A DNA stretch of 47,923 nucleotides from Clostridia bacterium BRH_c25 (GCA_001515955.1 LOES01000201.1:1-47923); one strand, 5' to 3'. Numbered from the stretch's first letter, positions 1 to 8,263 are shown. Program-made: numbers and translations. The notes: generated from the letters alone by a model not told the origin.

Positions 1-299
1 GAGGTATAAAGTGGCTGCCTGGCAAGTTCAATATCTGCAATTCCTGCTCCGGAATCCCTTACTTCAATCTCTACTGTATAGCCGGTTATTCTTGAGACTA
101 TCACCACATTGCCTGTACCACAAGCATATCCATGTATAATAGCGTTGGTAACTGCTTCGGATACAGCAGTCTTGACCTCTGCCAACTCTTCTATCGTCGG
201 ATCAAGCTGAGCTACAAATGCGGCTACCACTGACCTGGCAAAGCTTTCATTCTGTGATTTGCTTAGGAATTCAAGTTTCATTTCGTTGTCTGTTTTCAT
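1..299 (-). CDS. spoIIAB: Anti-sigma F factor SpoIIAB, 3' part outside window
   Basis: Partial gene; only about the first 99 codons are in the window. SpoIIAB is the ATP-binding kinase that holds sigma-F inactive and phosphorylates SpoIIAA in early sporulation. The translation starts [15 protein letters not shown] and shows the GHKL-ATPase N-box ([12 protein letters not shown]) and the ADP-binding DSGAGI motif. The start lies four bases after the spoIIAA stop, the usual coupled arrangement of the spoIIA operon; sigF would be expected just beyond the left edge. The identification rests on motifs plus gene order and is secure. Confidence 0.95.
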   Translation of the reverse strand, partial: MKTDNEMKLEFLSKSQNESFARSVVAAFVAQLDPTIEELAEVKTAVSEAVTNAIIHGYACGTGNVVIVSRITGYTVEIEVRDSGAGIADIELARQPLYT

Positions 300-303
300 T
301 GCG

Positions 304-648
304 TTAACACTCCTTTATACCTGTAATAGCTTGCTTTTTATTGGGATATATACGAATTATCTTCTGCAGTCCGCATATTTCACATAATCTCAATATCTGT
401 GGCTTTACATTTATCATGCCTGCCTTGCCTCCATTGTTTGCTATGTTCTTATAACGCCCGATTAATACTCCGATTCCTGAGCTGTCCATAAAGCCTACAT
501 GCTCCATATCAAATAGGATCGACTTTGGATTTTTTATTGTAATTTCCTTGTCAATTTTGGATCTGATCTCTTCACAGGAGTGGTGGTCAATATCTCCGTT
601 GATTTTTGCAATCAGAAGCCTGTCCACATACTCAAAACCTATATTCAT
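304..648 (-). CDS. spoIIAA: Anti-anti-sigma factor SpoIIAA
   Basis: A 114-residue STAS-domain protein. When unphosphorylated it binds SpoIIAB and releases sigma-F in the forespore. The phosphorylatable serine lies in the motif [13 protein letters not shown] near residue 57, as in the family. Length matches known SpoIIAA (about 115 residues). The ATG is preceded by GGAGGGACGATA. It is the first gene of the operon with spoIIAB four bases downstream, and a perfect sigma-H type promoter lies 33-61 bases upstream of the start. Confidence 0.96.
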   Translation of the reverse strand: MNIGFEYVDRLLIAKINGDIDHHSCEEIRSKIDKEITIKNPKSILFDMEHVGFMDSSGIGVLIGRYKNIANNGGKAGMINVKPQILRLCEICGLQKIIRIYPNKKQAITGIKEC

Positions 649-680
649 TATCGTCCCTCCATATTTATACTGCTTTAGTT

Positions 681-709
681 ATATTCAATAAATAGAAGCA
701 TTTTCCTTC
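681..709 (-). promoter_or_regulatory. Sigma-H type promoter of spoIIA operon
   Basis: Read on the minus strand, the -35 region is GAAGGAAAA and the -10 region ATTGAATAT, separated by 11 bases. This matches every position of the sigma-H consensus (RNAGGAWWW, 11-12 bases, RNNGAATWW). Known spoIIA operons are transcribed by sigma-H, so both position and gene fit. Confidence 0.88.
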
Positions 710-759
710 AACGAATTATGTATTGTTTTGTAAAACTGGAAAAAATTAAATACACTATT

Positions 760-788
760 TTTGTCATATTGAAGACTAATATGACAAA
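760..788. promoter_or_regulatory. Inverted repeat in divergent intergenic region
   Basis: Perfect 11-bp arms (TTTGTCATATT and AATATGACAAA) separated by 7 bases. It sits between the divergent spoIIAA and glycosyltransferase genes, so it is not the end of either gene. It may be an operator; a terminator role is unlikely because no gene reads into it. Confidence 0.5.
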
Positions 789-934
789 AGCATCGCATTC
801 TATATAGAACACTTATATTTTGCATCATATATGACTAGAAAAATTTGCATTTTGTGCTATACTAATAATGGTACATGAACACTTGTTTTTATTTAGAGCG
901 GCAGTGATACTGCCATACTTTTAGGAGTGATAAA

Positions 935-2059
935 ATGAATGTGCTCATATTTTCTGTTTCAATAGGAAACGGCCATGACCAGGTAGCCCATACAATGAGG
1001 AATGAGTTTATACGCCAGAACAATTCCTCCAGGGTAAAGATAATCAACACCATCAGTTATATAAGTCCTATCCTAGACAAGGTCATTCTTGACGGCTACA
1101 TGAATATACTGAAGTTTTACCCCAAGGCATGGGGAAAGCTCTACGAGAAGACCAACAGACTTGATCCTATAATAGATGTTAACGATATAGCTAACAGGCT
1201 GATGACCAGCAAGCTCAGGAAAACCACCGTGAACTTTGATCCGGATATAATTATATGCACTCATAGCTTTCCTGCTGCAATAATCTCAAGCCTTAAACAG
1301 AAAAAAAGGATTGACTGCCCACTCATTACTATAGTTACAGATTTTAATATCCATTCCTCATATATTAATGATAAAACTGATTATTATGTAATACCCCATG
1401 AGGACCTGACATATGTAATGGAAAACTTCGGTGTAAGTGAGGAAAAGGTGCTTCCTCTGGGGATACCTATAAAAAGGGAGTTTGCTGAAGTGCATACGCG
1501 GGAAGAGTTATTGGGAAAGCTCGGATTTGAGAATAAAAAATCCATACTTGTAATGGGTGGAGGCCTTGGGCTTGGTGAAATAAACAACATCGTTAAAGCA
1601 ATTGACAATTATATGAATGATATTCAGATTATTGCAATAGCAGGCAGAAATAACAGGCTGGAGTCAAAGCTCAAAAGCTTATCCACCAAGAACAAGCTTG
1701 TGGTCTATGGATTCGTAAACAATATCCACGAGCTTATGGAGCTGTCCGATTGCATAATAACAAAGCCCGGGGGCGTATCTGCGGCAGAAATATTGAGCAG
1801 GGAAAAACCTCTGGTCATATTCTCTCCTCTACCGGGGCAGGAGTATGAAAATGCTGAGTTCCTACTGAATTCAGGTGCTTCTGTTGCTACCTCCGATGTC
1901 AGAAAAATACCTGTTCTTATTGACCAGATATTCAGCTCTGAGATCAGAATGAAGTGCTTCAGGGAAATGGCCGGTATTTTGAAGAAACCGCACTCCACCT
2001 ACAACATCGTACATTTTCTCGAAGATAAATATGGTTCAGATAAAACAGCGATGTTATAG
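935..2059 (+). CDS. MGDG synthase / UgtP-type diacylglycerol glycosyltransferase
   Basis: A 374-residue family 28 glycosyltransferase, of the type that transfers sugar from a nucleotide sugar to diacylglycerol at the cytoplasmic membrane face (glycolipid and lipoteichoic-acid anchor synthesis). The N-terminal domain begins with the family's acceptor loop SIGNGHDQVA (residues about 8-17). The C-terminal nucleotide-sugar domain has the GGGLG turn near residue 208 and the signature TKPGGVSAAEIL near residue 276. The ATG follows GGAGTGATAAA. The gene is monocistronic or co-transcribed with speE 40 bases downstream. The exact donor sugar and acceptor cannot be read from the sequence. Confidence 0.8.
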   Translation: MNVLIFSVSIGNGHDQVAHTMRNEFIRQNNSSRVKIINTISYISPILDKVILDGYMNILKFYPKAWGKLYEKTNRLDPIIDVNDIANRLMTSKLRKTTVNFDPDIIICTHSFPAAIISSLKQKKRIDCPLITIVTDFNIHSSYINDKTDYYVIPHEDLTYVMENFGVSEEKVLPLGIPIKREFAEVHTREELLGKLGFENKKSILVMGGGLGLGEINNIVKAIDNYMNDIQIIAIAGRNNRLESKLKSLSTKNKLVVYGFVNNIHELMELSDCIITKPGGVSAAEILSREKPLVIFSPLPGQEYENAEFLLNSGASVATSDVRKIPVLIDQIFSSEIRMKCFREMAGILKKPHSTYNIVHFLEDKYGSDKTAML

Positions 2060-2098
2060 TATATAATTATATATAAGCAATAGAAAAGGAGAATACCG

Positions 2099-2938
2099 AT
2101 GGATTTATGGATTAAGGAAACACAGATTGAAAATGCTGCAATGGCATACAAGGTCAGAGAAACCTTGCATACTGAGAAGACCAAGTATCAGGAGCTTGCG
2201 ATACTGGATACCTATGAATTTGGAAGAATGCTTGTGCTTGACGGTATTGTTCAGACTACAATACGTGATGAGTTTGTGTATCATGAAATGATAACCCATA
2301 TCCCCCTTTTCACCCACGGTAACCCTAAGAAGGTTCTGGTAGTGGGCGGCGGAGACGGAGGCGTTATCAGAGAGATACTAAAGCATAAATCAGTTGAAAA
2401 GGCTGTGCTTTGCGAAATCGATGACAGGGTAGTAGAGCTCTCGAAAAAATATCTGCCGGAGATTAGCTGTGGACTTGATGATCCCAGAGCTGAAGTCTTT
2501 ATTGGCGATGGTATCAAATATGTTCTTGACCGTAAAAATGAGTTTGACGTAATAATTGTTGATTCTACTGATCCCTTTGGGGCTGCTGAAGGACTTTTCA
2601 ACATCAATTTCTACAAATCCTTATATGATTGCCTGACTACCGATGGAATATTTGTCGCTCAGACGGAGACCCCTTTTTACCTCCCACAGGTAGTGAAGCA
2701 GATATTTGATGATATTGATAATGTATTTCCTGTTACAAAGCTGTTTATGGCAGCTATCCCCACATATCCAGGGGTTCACTGGAGCTTTACAATGGGTTCC
2801 AAGAAATATGACCCCGAAAAGACAGATATACATAATATCCCTGATTTTAATACAAAATACTATCACAAGGACTTGCACAAGGCTTGCTTTATACTCCCAA
2901 AATATGTTAAGGACTTGATTCTTGGAAAGAGTGTATAA
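2099..2938 (+). CDS. speE: Spermidine synthase (polyamine aminopropyltransferase)
   Basis: A 279-residue cytoplasmic enzyme that transfers the aminopropyl group of decarboxylated SAM to putrescine, or in some bacteria to agmatine, releasing methylthioadenosine. The SAM-fold glycine loop [14 protein letters not shown] lies near residues 79-92. The catalytic region [14 protein letters not shown] lies near residue 155, and the length is typical. The start follows AAAGGAGAATACCG. The decarboxylase downstream and MTA phosphorylase at 6591 form a polyamine neighbourhood. No SAM decarboxylase (speD) is in the window. Confidence 0.94.
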   Translation: MDLWIKETQIENAAMAYKVRETLHTEKTKYQELAILDTYEFGRMLVLDGIVQTTIRDEFVYHEMITHIPLFTHGNPKKVLVVGGGDGGVIREILKHKSVEKAVLCEIDDRVVELSKKYLPEISCGLDDPRAEVFIGDGIKYVLDRKNEFDVIIVDSTDPFGAAEGLFNINFYKSLYDCLTTDGIFVAQTETPFYLPQVVKQIFDDIDNVFPVTKLFMAAIPTYPGVHWSFTMGSKKYDPEKTDIHNIPDFNTKYYHKDLHKACFILPKYVKDLILGKSV

Positions 2939-2985
2939 TAATACACTGCCCTGCAGCTTTATTTATTACGCCTACTTCGGAGTAT

Positions 2986-3030
2986 AGCTTTTGAATCGCT
3001 GGGATGCCTGATTCAATCGGCTTTTATATT
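2986..3030 (+). terminator. Probable intrinsic terminator after speE
   Basis: TTGAATC (2991-2997) pairs with GATTCAA (3010-3016), with outer AGC/GCT pairing, followed by the T-rich run CTTTTATATTTTC. It lies 50 bases after the speE stop. The stem is short and contains an internal loop, so confidence is moderate. Confidence 0.5.
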
Positions 3031-3077
3031 TTCAAAAAATAGTGATGAATTTTTATATTAATTTTTAGTAAAAATCA

Positions 3078-3106
3078 TTGCATTTTGGATTTGTTTGCCC
3101 TATAAT
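3078..3106 (+). promoter_or_regulatory. Sigma-A promoter of the decarboxylase gene
   Basis: -35 TTGCAT (3078-3083) and -10 TATAAT (3101-3106) are separated by exactly 17 bases. It lies about 125 bases before the decarboxylase start, giving a long 5' leader that contains a terminator hairpin. Confidence 0.75.
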
Positions 3107-3148
3107 GAATTTGGCATTTAAATAAAAAACTTAAAATCGCTCTGCAGA

Positions 3149-3187
3149 AGCCTGAACTTATTGCATCGAAGTTCAAGGCTTTTTTCT
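3149..3187 (+). terminator. Intrinsic terminator inside the decarboxylase leader (possible attenuator)
   Basis: The stem AGCCTGAACTT / AAGTTCAAGGCT has one bulged base and a 9-base loop, followed by TTTTTTCTTT. It lies downstream of the promoter at 3078-3106 and upstream of the ribosome binding site at about 3219. Readthrough of this hairpin would therefore set expression of the decarboxylase. The regulatory role is inferred; the hairpin and U-tract are plain. Confidence 0.7.
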
Positions 3188-3230
3188 TTAGTAAATTAAA
3201 TTTCAGTCAACCGAAAGGAAGGTGTAAAAA

Positions 3231-4718
3231 ATGTTCAAATTAGATCAAACAAAAACCCCTATGTTTGATGCCCTACTAGAATACCACAACAATGATACAG
3301 TCCCTTTCCATGTTCCAGGCCATAAGCGAGGCCAGGGAATGCTCAAGAAGTTTAGGGATTTCGTGGGTACGAACGTATTATCAATAGATGTAACGGTTTT
3401 TCATCAGGTTGACAGTCTCCATAAGCCAACAGGTGCAATCAAGGAGGCCCAGGAACTTGCTGCTGATGCTTATAACGCCGATTACACTTTCTTTTCAATA
3501 CACGGAACCTCCGGTGCCATACAGGCAATGATCATGAGCGTTGTTAGCCAGGGGGACAAGATAATTATCCCCAGGAATGTTCATAAATCTATTACAGCAG
3601 GTATAATACTTAGCGGTGCCACTCCTGTTTACATGCACCCGGAGATTGACACTACAGTAGGATTGGCTCTAAACGTTACTCCCGAAATTGTAAAAAGAAC
3701 ACTGGAGCTGAATCCTGATGCAAAGGCTGTGCTGATAGTTAATCCAACCTATTATGGTGTATCAACAGATATCGCTGAAATTGTCAAAATAGTACATGAA
3801 TATGAGATACCCCTGATAGTTGATGAAGCTCATGGTCCACATCTGCATTTCAACAGCAAGCTTCCAATATCAGCTATGGATGCAGGTGCAGATATATGCG
3901 CCCAGAGTACTCATAAAATTGTCGGCTCCATGACTCAAAGCTCTCTGCTGCATGTAAAAAAGGGACTTGTTGACGTTAACAGAGTCAAGACAGTCATGAG
4001 TCTCCTGCAGACTACAAGCCCTTCATATCCGCTTCTCGCCTCTCTTGATTGTGCGAGAATGCAGTTGGCTACAGAAGGCAAAGAGCTTATAGATTATGCT
4101 ATAGAATTAGCCGGGTATGCCAGAAATGAAATTAACAAGATTAATGGCTTATACTGTTTCGGTGAAGAAGTGCTTAAGAAAAAAGGTGCCTATGGCTTCG
4201 ACCCGACAAAGATAACAATTACCAGCAGGGATCTTGGTCTTTCCGGACACGATCTAGAGGAAATCCTAACTGAAAAGTATTATATACAGCCGGAAATGTC
4301 TGACCTTTACAATGTTCTTTGCGTTTTCTCCTTTGGAGATACCAGGGAAACTGTCGATAAGTTGCTTAGTGCTCTTAAAGAGATTAGTGCTGAACAAAGC
4401 TGTAAGGAAATTGTCAAATCTGAAGTACTGGGTATACCATACATTCCTGAGAGTGTTCTTACTCCCAGGGACGCATTTAACAGCCTGACAATATCAATAC
4501 CCATCGAGGACAGCATCGGACTTATCAGTGCCGAGTTCTTGATGGCTTATCCACCTGGGATACCGATACTCTGCCCTGGTGAAATAATAACACAGGAAAT
4601 AGTTGACTATGTAAAAGCATTGAAGGCTGCGAACCTATATGTTCAGGGAACTGCAGATCCGGAAGTCAATAGGATCAAAATAGTCAGCGACCTTCAGATA
4701 ATGAATGTAAACGCATGA
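3231..4718 (+). CDS. speA: Orn/Lys/Arg decarboxylase, SpeA/YaaO-like
   Basis: A 495-residue PLP enzyme of the fold-type I Orn/Lys/Arg decarboxylase family, of the size of the short Bacillus SpeA/YaaO type without the N-terminal receiver-like wing domain. The HGTSGAIQAM stretch (about residue 90), the DEAHG motif (about 198) and the PLP-lysine motif STHKIVGSMTQSS (lysine near 229) are all present. Next to speE, arginine decarboxylation to agmatine is the likeliest role, but lysine or ornithine cannot be excluded. The ATG follows GGAAGGTG. The gene has its own promoter and leader terminator upstream and a strong terminator downstream. Confidence 0.88.
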   Translation: MFKLDQTKTPMFDALLEYHNNDTVPFHVPGHKRGQGMLKKFRDFVGTNVLSIDVTVFHQVDSLHKPTGAIKEAQELAADAYNADYTFFSIHGTSGAIQAMIMSVVSQGDKIIIPRNVHKSITAGIILSGATPVYMHPEIDTTVGLALNVTPEIVKRTLELNPDAKAVLIVNPTYYGVSTDIAEIVKIVHEYEIPLIVDEAHGPHLHFNSKLPISAMDAGADICAQSTHKIVGSMTQSSLLHVKKGLVDVNRVKTVMSLLQTTSPSYPLLASLDCARMQLATEGKELIDYAIELAGYARNEINKINGLYCFGEEVLKKKGAYGFDPTKITITSRDLGLSGHDLEEILTEKYYIQPEMSDLYNVLCVFSFGDTRETVDKLLSALKEISAEQSCKEIVKSEVLGIPYIPESVLTPRDAFNSLTISIPIEDSIGLISAEFLMAYPPGIPILCPGEIITQEIVDYVKALKAANLYVQGTADPEVNRIKIVSDLQIMNVNA

Positions 4719-4721
4719 TAT

Positions 4722-4759
4722 AAATGAGGTATACAAAACTGTATACCTCATTTACTTTT
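4722..4759 (+). terminator. Intrinsic terminator after the decarboxylase
   Basis: A 13-bp perfect stem (AAATGAGGTATAC / GTATACCTCATTT) with a 6-base loop, followed by ACTTTTGC. It starts 4 bases after the decarboxylase stop. Confidence 0.8.
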
Positions 4760-4872
4760 GCATTGTTATCAGGACAAAGCTATTATATAATAATTTTATA
4801 GAACCAAATTTTTTAAGTCTTCAAATATTTTTTTAATATGACAAGCATCACTATAATGTAGGGAGGATTATG

Positions 4873-5856
4873 ATGAAGAAAATTATCATAGTATTCACTG
4901 GCGGTACGATAGCCATGAGAATTGATGAAAAAACTCACGCAGCAGTACCTGCAATTAATGGAGAACAGATTCTGCAGATGACGCCGGGTATTGGCAGAAT
5001 CGCAGAAATAGATTTCCTTAATTTCAGTAATATCCCAGGACCACACATGACTCCCGAGAAAATGTTTGAGCTTTCCAAAATTATACAGCATAAGCTCGAG
5101 GTAGAGGGCTTTGACGGTGCGGTTATAACCCACGGTACCGACTCCTTGGAGGAAACGGCATATCTTGTAGATCTTACATCAAATTCAAACAAGCCCATTA
5201 TATTTGTCGGGTCTATGAAAAGCAGCTCCGAGCTGGGTTTTGACGGACCGGTAAATCTGATAGCGGCAACCTATGCAGCCGCTTCAGATGAAGCTTATAA
5301 CAGAGGCGTTCTGGTGGTAATGAACAATGAAATACACTCTGCGGCACAGGTAACCAAAACAAATACACATACTCTGGATACCTTTAAAAGTGCTGATTTC
5401 GGCCCCATTGGCTTTATTGACAATGACAAGGCATATTTTTATCACAGCTATACAAAACGTCAATATATTGCGGCAGAAACGATAGACAGCAGGGTAGACC
5501 TTATCAAGACCGGCTGCGGTATGGATGACAGGCTTCTAAGATTCTGTGTTGATTCAGGTGCTCACGGAATTGTTATCGAGGGAATGGGCAGAGGAAACAT
5601 CCCTCCGGCAATGGTTTCCGGTGTGGAGTATGCATTGTCCAAGGAATTACCTGTTGTGCTTGTATCCCGCTGTCTCATGGGCAAGGTTCTCGACAGTTAC
5701 GGATATCCCGGAGCCGGTAAAGAGCTTACTCAGAGGGGAGTAATACTTGGGGACAATCTTCAGGGACAAAAGGCCAGAATTAAATTGATTGTTGCATTAG
5801 GCCTCACAAAAAAAGTTGCAGAAATCAAGGATATATTCGAGAAAAACTATTATTGA
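4873..5856 (+). CDS. Asparaginase family protein
   Basis: A roughly 327-residue asparaginase/glutaminase-family enzyme hydrolysing L-asparagine to aspartate and ammonia. The first catalytic threonine is in FTGGTIAM (residues about 8-15) and the second in HGTDSLEETAY (about residue 86). There is no signal peptide, which suggests a cytoplasmic enzyme. Two ATGs occur in tandem at 4870 and 4873. The second is chosen because GGGAGG (4861-4866) then has a 6-base spacer instead of 3. A palindromic terminator follows the stop directly. Confidence 0.9.
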   Translation: MKKIIIVFTGGTIAMRIDEKTHAAVPAINGEQILQMTPGIGRIAEIDFLNFSNIPGPHMTPEKMFELSKIIQHKLEVEGFDGAVITHGTDSLEETAYLVDLTSNSNKPIIFVGSMKSSSELGFDGPVNLIAATYAAASDEAYNRGVLVVMNNEIHSAAQVTKTNTHTLDTFKSADFGPIGFIDNDKAYFYHSYTKRQYIAAETIDSRVDLIKTGCGMDDRLLRFCVDSGAHGIVIEGMGRGNIPPAMVSGVEYALSKELPVVLVSRCLMGKVLDSYGYPGAGKELTQRGVILGDNLQGQKARIKLIVALGLTKKVAEIKDIFEKNYY

Positions 5857-5861
5857 TTGAG

Positions 5862-5889
5862 AAACCTCCCGCTAAAGCGGGAGGTTTTT
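5862..5889 (+). terminator. Intrinsic terminator shared by convergent genes
   Basis: Stem AAACCTCCCGCT / AGCGGGAGGTTT followed by a T run. It ends the asparaginase transcript and overlaps the last codon region and stop of the convergent thymidylate-kinase-like gene (stop codon at 5872-5874, inside the hairpin). Confidence 0.88.
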
Positions 5890-6555
5890 AACTACATAAT
5901 CATATATTTCATCATGAATATCATCGATATTTCTTAAAAAATTATTTGCAATACATTCAATTCTTTTCCACTCATACTTCTCTGCTATCCTGCAGGCATT
6001 CAAATATGTCTTTCTCAGATATTCCCTGTCGTTCTCATGTATGTCCTTTTTGGATCCGCCGGTTATTTTGTTGTTTCGGTTAGACATCAGATTATTGCTT
6101 ATAAGCGGTGGGACATCAAGAAATATCACCATGTCAGGGACGGGCAGTCCAAGCTTTACAAACTCCAAGTCCCAAAGCCAGTCCAGATATTCGTTCCGTT
6201 CCGCTTCATCATCTAGCTTTGATGCCTGATGTACCATGTTGGAGGTTGTATACCTGTCTGCCAGCACTATACCTCCATTTTCATAGTATCTCTTCCATTC
6301 CTTCATATAGGATGCATAACGGTCAACCGCATAGAAGGTTGATGCTGCATAAGCATTCACATCATCCGGTCTGTAGCCGAACTCCCCATTCAGATACATT
6401 TTCACCAGTGCTGATGAATTGCTCTTGTAATTGGGATATTCAACCTTCCTGATGTTATACTTGTCCCCTTTCATCCTGGTAAACAGCCTTTTGGTCTGAG
6501 TGGCCTTTCCGCTGGCGTCACTGCCGGCTTCAATTATTATGAGCTTCCCCTTCAT
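5872..6555 (-). CDS. tmk: Thymidylate kinase-like protein
   Basis: A 227-residue P-loop nucleoside monophosphate kinase resembling dTMP kinase (dTMP + ATP to dTDP). The P-loop is EAGSDASGKATQ near residue 9, where most enzymes have EGIDGSGKST. The nucleotide-binding arginine motif ADRYTTSNMVHQ follows near residue 97, and VIFLDVPP near residue 142. It is slightly longer than the usual 205-215 residues, and the odd P-loop suggests a clostridial paralogue, so the symbol is tentative. The ATG follows GAGGTAGGAAT. It lies 35 bases after mtnP in the same direction. Confidence 0.75.
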   Translation of the reverse strand: MKGKLIIIEAGSDASGKATQTKRLFTRMKGDKYNIRKVEYPNYKSNSSALVKMYLNGEFGYRPDDVNAYAASTFYAVDRYASYMKEWKRYYENGGIVLADRYTTSNMVHQASKLDDEAERNEYLDWLWDLEFVKLGLPVPDMVIFLDVPPLISNNLMSNRNNKITGGSKKDIHENDREYLRKTYLNACRIAEKYEWKRIECIANNFLRNIDDIHDEIYDYVVKNLPL

Positions 6556-6590
6556 ATTCCTACCTCAACTAAATCCTCTCAATTATAGCG

Positions 6591-7340
6591 TTAAAGCTTC
6601 TCTATCATTTGATATATTACTTTCTTCACCTTTTCATTGTTGGCATTGAATACTCTATATACTTCCTCTTCAGTAACGGGCTTTATGTCCTCATTGCCCT
6701 CAAGACCTGCATCAAAATCTGTAATTAGAGAAATATTAACATATGGTATTTCCAGCTCCTTTGCAAGCATGCATTCAGGATACTGGGTCATGTTTATAAC
6801 CTCCCAGCCCATTTTGCTGAACCATCTGCTCTCAGCCTTAGTAGAAAATCTTGGTCCCTGTATTACTACTACCGTACCACTTTTGTGCACATTTACTCCG
6901 GCGTCCTCACAAGCCTTGACTGCAAGCTTCCTCAAGTCCTCGTCATAGGGCTCGGCAGGGCTTACATGCTTTGTTTCGGGTCCTTCAAAATAGGTATCCT
7001 TCCTGCCCCAGGTTCTATCCACAAACTGGTCGCATACTACGAAATCCCCCGGTTTTATATGGGCCTGAAGGCTTCCCGATGCCGTAGGAGCAATTATGTG
7101 CTTAACCCCAAGCATTTTCATGGCATGCATATTCGCTCTGAAGGGTATCATATGGGGTGGAAACGAATGCTTCTTTCCATGTCTGGGCAGAAAAGCCACA
7201 GTCTTTTCACCTATTTTCGCCAGAGCAATTTTATCACTAGTACTGCCATATGGGGTTTCTATATCAATCTCCTCGACATTTTCAAGAAAGGAATAAAAGC
7301 CCGAACCTCCAAATACTCCTATATCAGCCCGATAATTCAT
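6591..7340 (-). CDS. mtnP: S-methyl-5'-thioadenosine phosphorylase
   Basis: A 249-residue purine nucleoside phosphorylase-family enzyme that cleaves methylthioadenosine to adenine and methylthioribose-1-phosphate. The N-terminal GVFGGSGFYS phosphate loop, the PRHGKKHSFPPH motif (about residue 53), TASGSLQ, the NMTQYPE substrate motif (about 180) and TDFDAG (about 208) are visible. MTA is the by-product of the nearby spermidine synthase. Some homologues prefer methylthioinosine; TDFD-type residues fit purine phosphorolysis but do not settle the base. The start follows AGGAGG with a 9-base spacer. Confidence 0.88.
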   Translation of the reverse strand: MNYRADIGVFGGSGFYSFLENVEEIDIETPYGSTSDKIALAKIGEKTVAFLPRHGKKHSFPPHMIPFRANMHAMKMLGVKHIIAPTASGSLQAHIKPGDFVVCDQFVDRTWGRKDTYFEGPETKHVSPAEPYDEDLRKLAVKACEDAGVNVHKSGTVVVIQGPRFSTKAESRWFSKMGWEVINMTQYPECMLAKELEIPYVNISLITDFDAGLEGNEDIKPVTEEEVYRVFNANNEKVKKVIYQMIEKL

Positions 7341-7419
7341 ATTCTGCTGCCTCCTATTTCTTATTCATTCTATAATAATATTACTATAATCAACCGCCTG
7401 AGACAAGCCAATTATTGGA

Positions 7420-7462
7420 GATAAATAGAGATAGCTGCGTGATGCAGCTATCTCTATTTATC
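7420..7462 (-). terminator. 19-bp stem-loop at end of L25 gene
   Basis: A perfect 19-bp stem (7420-7438 with 7444-7462) and a 5-base loop. The L25 stop codon lies within the arm first transcribed from the minus strand. The stem's U-rich 3' arm could support termination, but no clean T run follows on the minus strand, so this may also act in mRNA stability. Confidence 0.6.
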
Positions 7463-8098
7463 CTTTTCTTTTTCTTTTTCCTTATCATGCTTTTCCGTAT
7501 TCACCAATTCAGGCTCAACCCTGTCAAATACCAGATCTATAGGTTCTTCCTTAGTAGGCAGGATAGAGAATATCACTTCATTCTTTTCGTTGACTATTGA
7601 CAATTCCTTTGATATTTCAAGGTCAGCCACCCTTAAGACCTGCCCCACTCTATATTTGGATGCATCAATTGTTACTGCAGGTGGGATTTTTTCAACCTCT
7701 CCTTCTATTTCAAGCTCTGTCATCTGCTTGTTAATTATCCAGCCGCTCTTTTCAACCCTCTCACCATTTACTATCAATATAGGCACCTCTGCATGAATTA
7801 TTTCATGCAATGTTACCGGCTGGAAATCCACATGTATCAGATGCTGCTGCAAGTGATCCCTCTGAACCTCCTTGATAACTGCCGGTATCTCTGTTCCGTC
7901 CACTCTAAGCTTTACAATCACATTCTCTCCGTTTTTTGCTATTATATTGCTTAATTCGCTCTCATCAACCTTTAGCAATCTTCCCTTGGAGCCTTTCTGG
8001 TAAAGTATTGCAGGAATGCATTCCTCTTTCTTAAGCTTCCTTCTCTGCTTATTACCCGATTCAGTCCTATTATTAACATTTAACTCAACATTCTTCAT
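7454..8098 (-). CDS. rplY: 50S ribosomal protein L25/general stress protein Ctc
   Basis: A 214-residue protein with an N-terminal 5S-rRNA-binding L25 domain (RTESGNKQRRKLKKE and ILYQKGSKG, residues about 8-40) and a C-terminal TL5/CTC beta domain (VDFQPVTLHEIIHAEVPI near residue 95). It ends in a charged EKEKEKDK tail. The start is the internal ATG (MKNVELNV) because it follows GGAGGTTTTTT; a longer reading frame upstream has no ribosome binding site. In Bacillus, Ctc joins the ribosome and is stress-induced. Confidence 0.93.
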   Translation of the reverse strand: MKNVELNVNNRTESGNKQRRKLKKEECIPAILYQKGSKGRLLKVDESELSNIIAKNGENVIVKLRVDGTEIPAVIKEVQRDHLQQHLIHVDFQPVTLHEIIHAEVPILIVNGERVEKSGWIINKQMTELEIEGEVEKIPPAVTIDASKYRVGQVLRVADLEISKELSIVNEKNEVIFSILPTKEEPIDLVFDRVEPELVNTEKHDKEKEKEKDK

Positions 8099-8174
8099 AA
8101 AAAACCTCCATAAATGATTTTCATCTATGGAGTATTCCCAATAATTACAACGATTAAACATAATGATGCATACT

Positions 8175-8201
8175 CGGGCGGGCATGGAAACCCGCCCCTA
8201 C
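8175..8201. repeat. GC-rich palindromic intergenic repeat, copy 1
   Basis: GGGCGGG and CCCGCCC form an inverted repeat around ATGGAAA, flanked by CTAC. A related element with the same CCGCCCCTAC end lies at 46031. Both are much more GC-rich than their surroundings, like short dispersed palindromes of other bacterial genomes. Confidence 0.6.
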
Positions 8202-8228
8202 AGCCTGTATCTCAACGCGCTACCCTAA

Positions 8229-8263
8229 ATCTCGAGTCTCGCATCTCGTATCTCGCATCTCGC
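8229..8263. repeat. Heptamer tandem repeat
   Basis: Five consecutive 7-bp units (ATCTCGA, GTCTCGC, ATCTCGT, ATCTCGC, ATCTCGC), read as GCGAGAT on the other strand. It starts within the 172-bp gap between the L25 start and the stop of the next gene. No coding frame crosses it. Confidence 0.8.

Noticed and set aside
858..863. Sigma-A promoter of the glycosyltransferase gene at TATACT
   Set aside because: No acceptable -35 hexamer lies 16-18 bases upstream, so it was not annotated.
3107..3230. Known riboswitch class upstream of the decarboxylase
   Set aside because: The leader ahead of the terminator is only about 40 bases and shows none of the conserved cores I know (such as ykkC/guanidine or lysine); only attenuation in general can be proposed.
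4813..5133. Minus-strand open frame of 106 codons
   Set aside because: It lies opposite the asparaginase gene, has no ribosome binding site and no recognisable motif.
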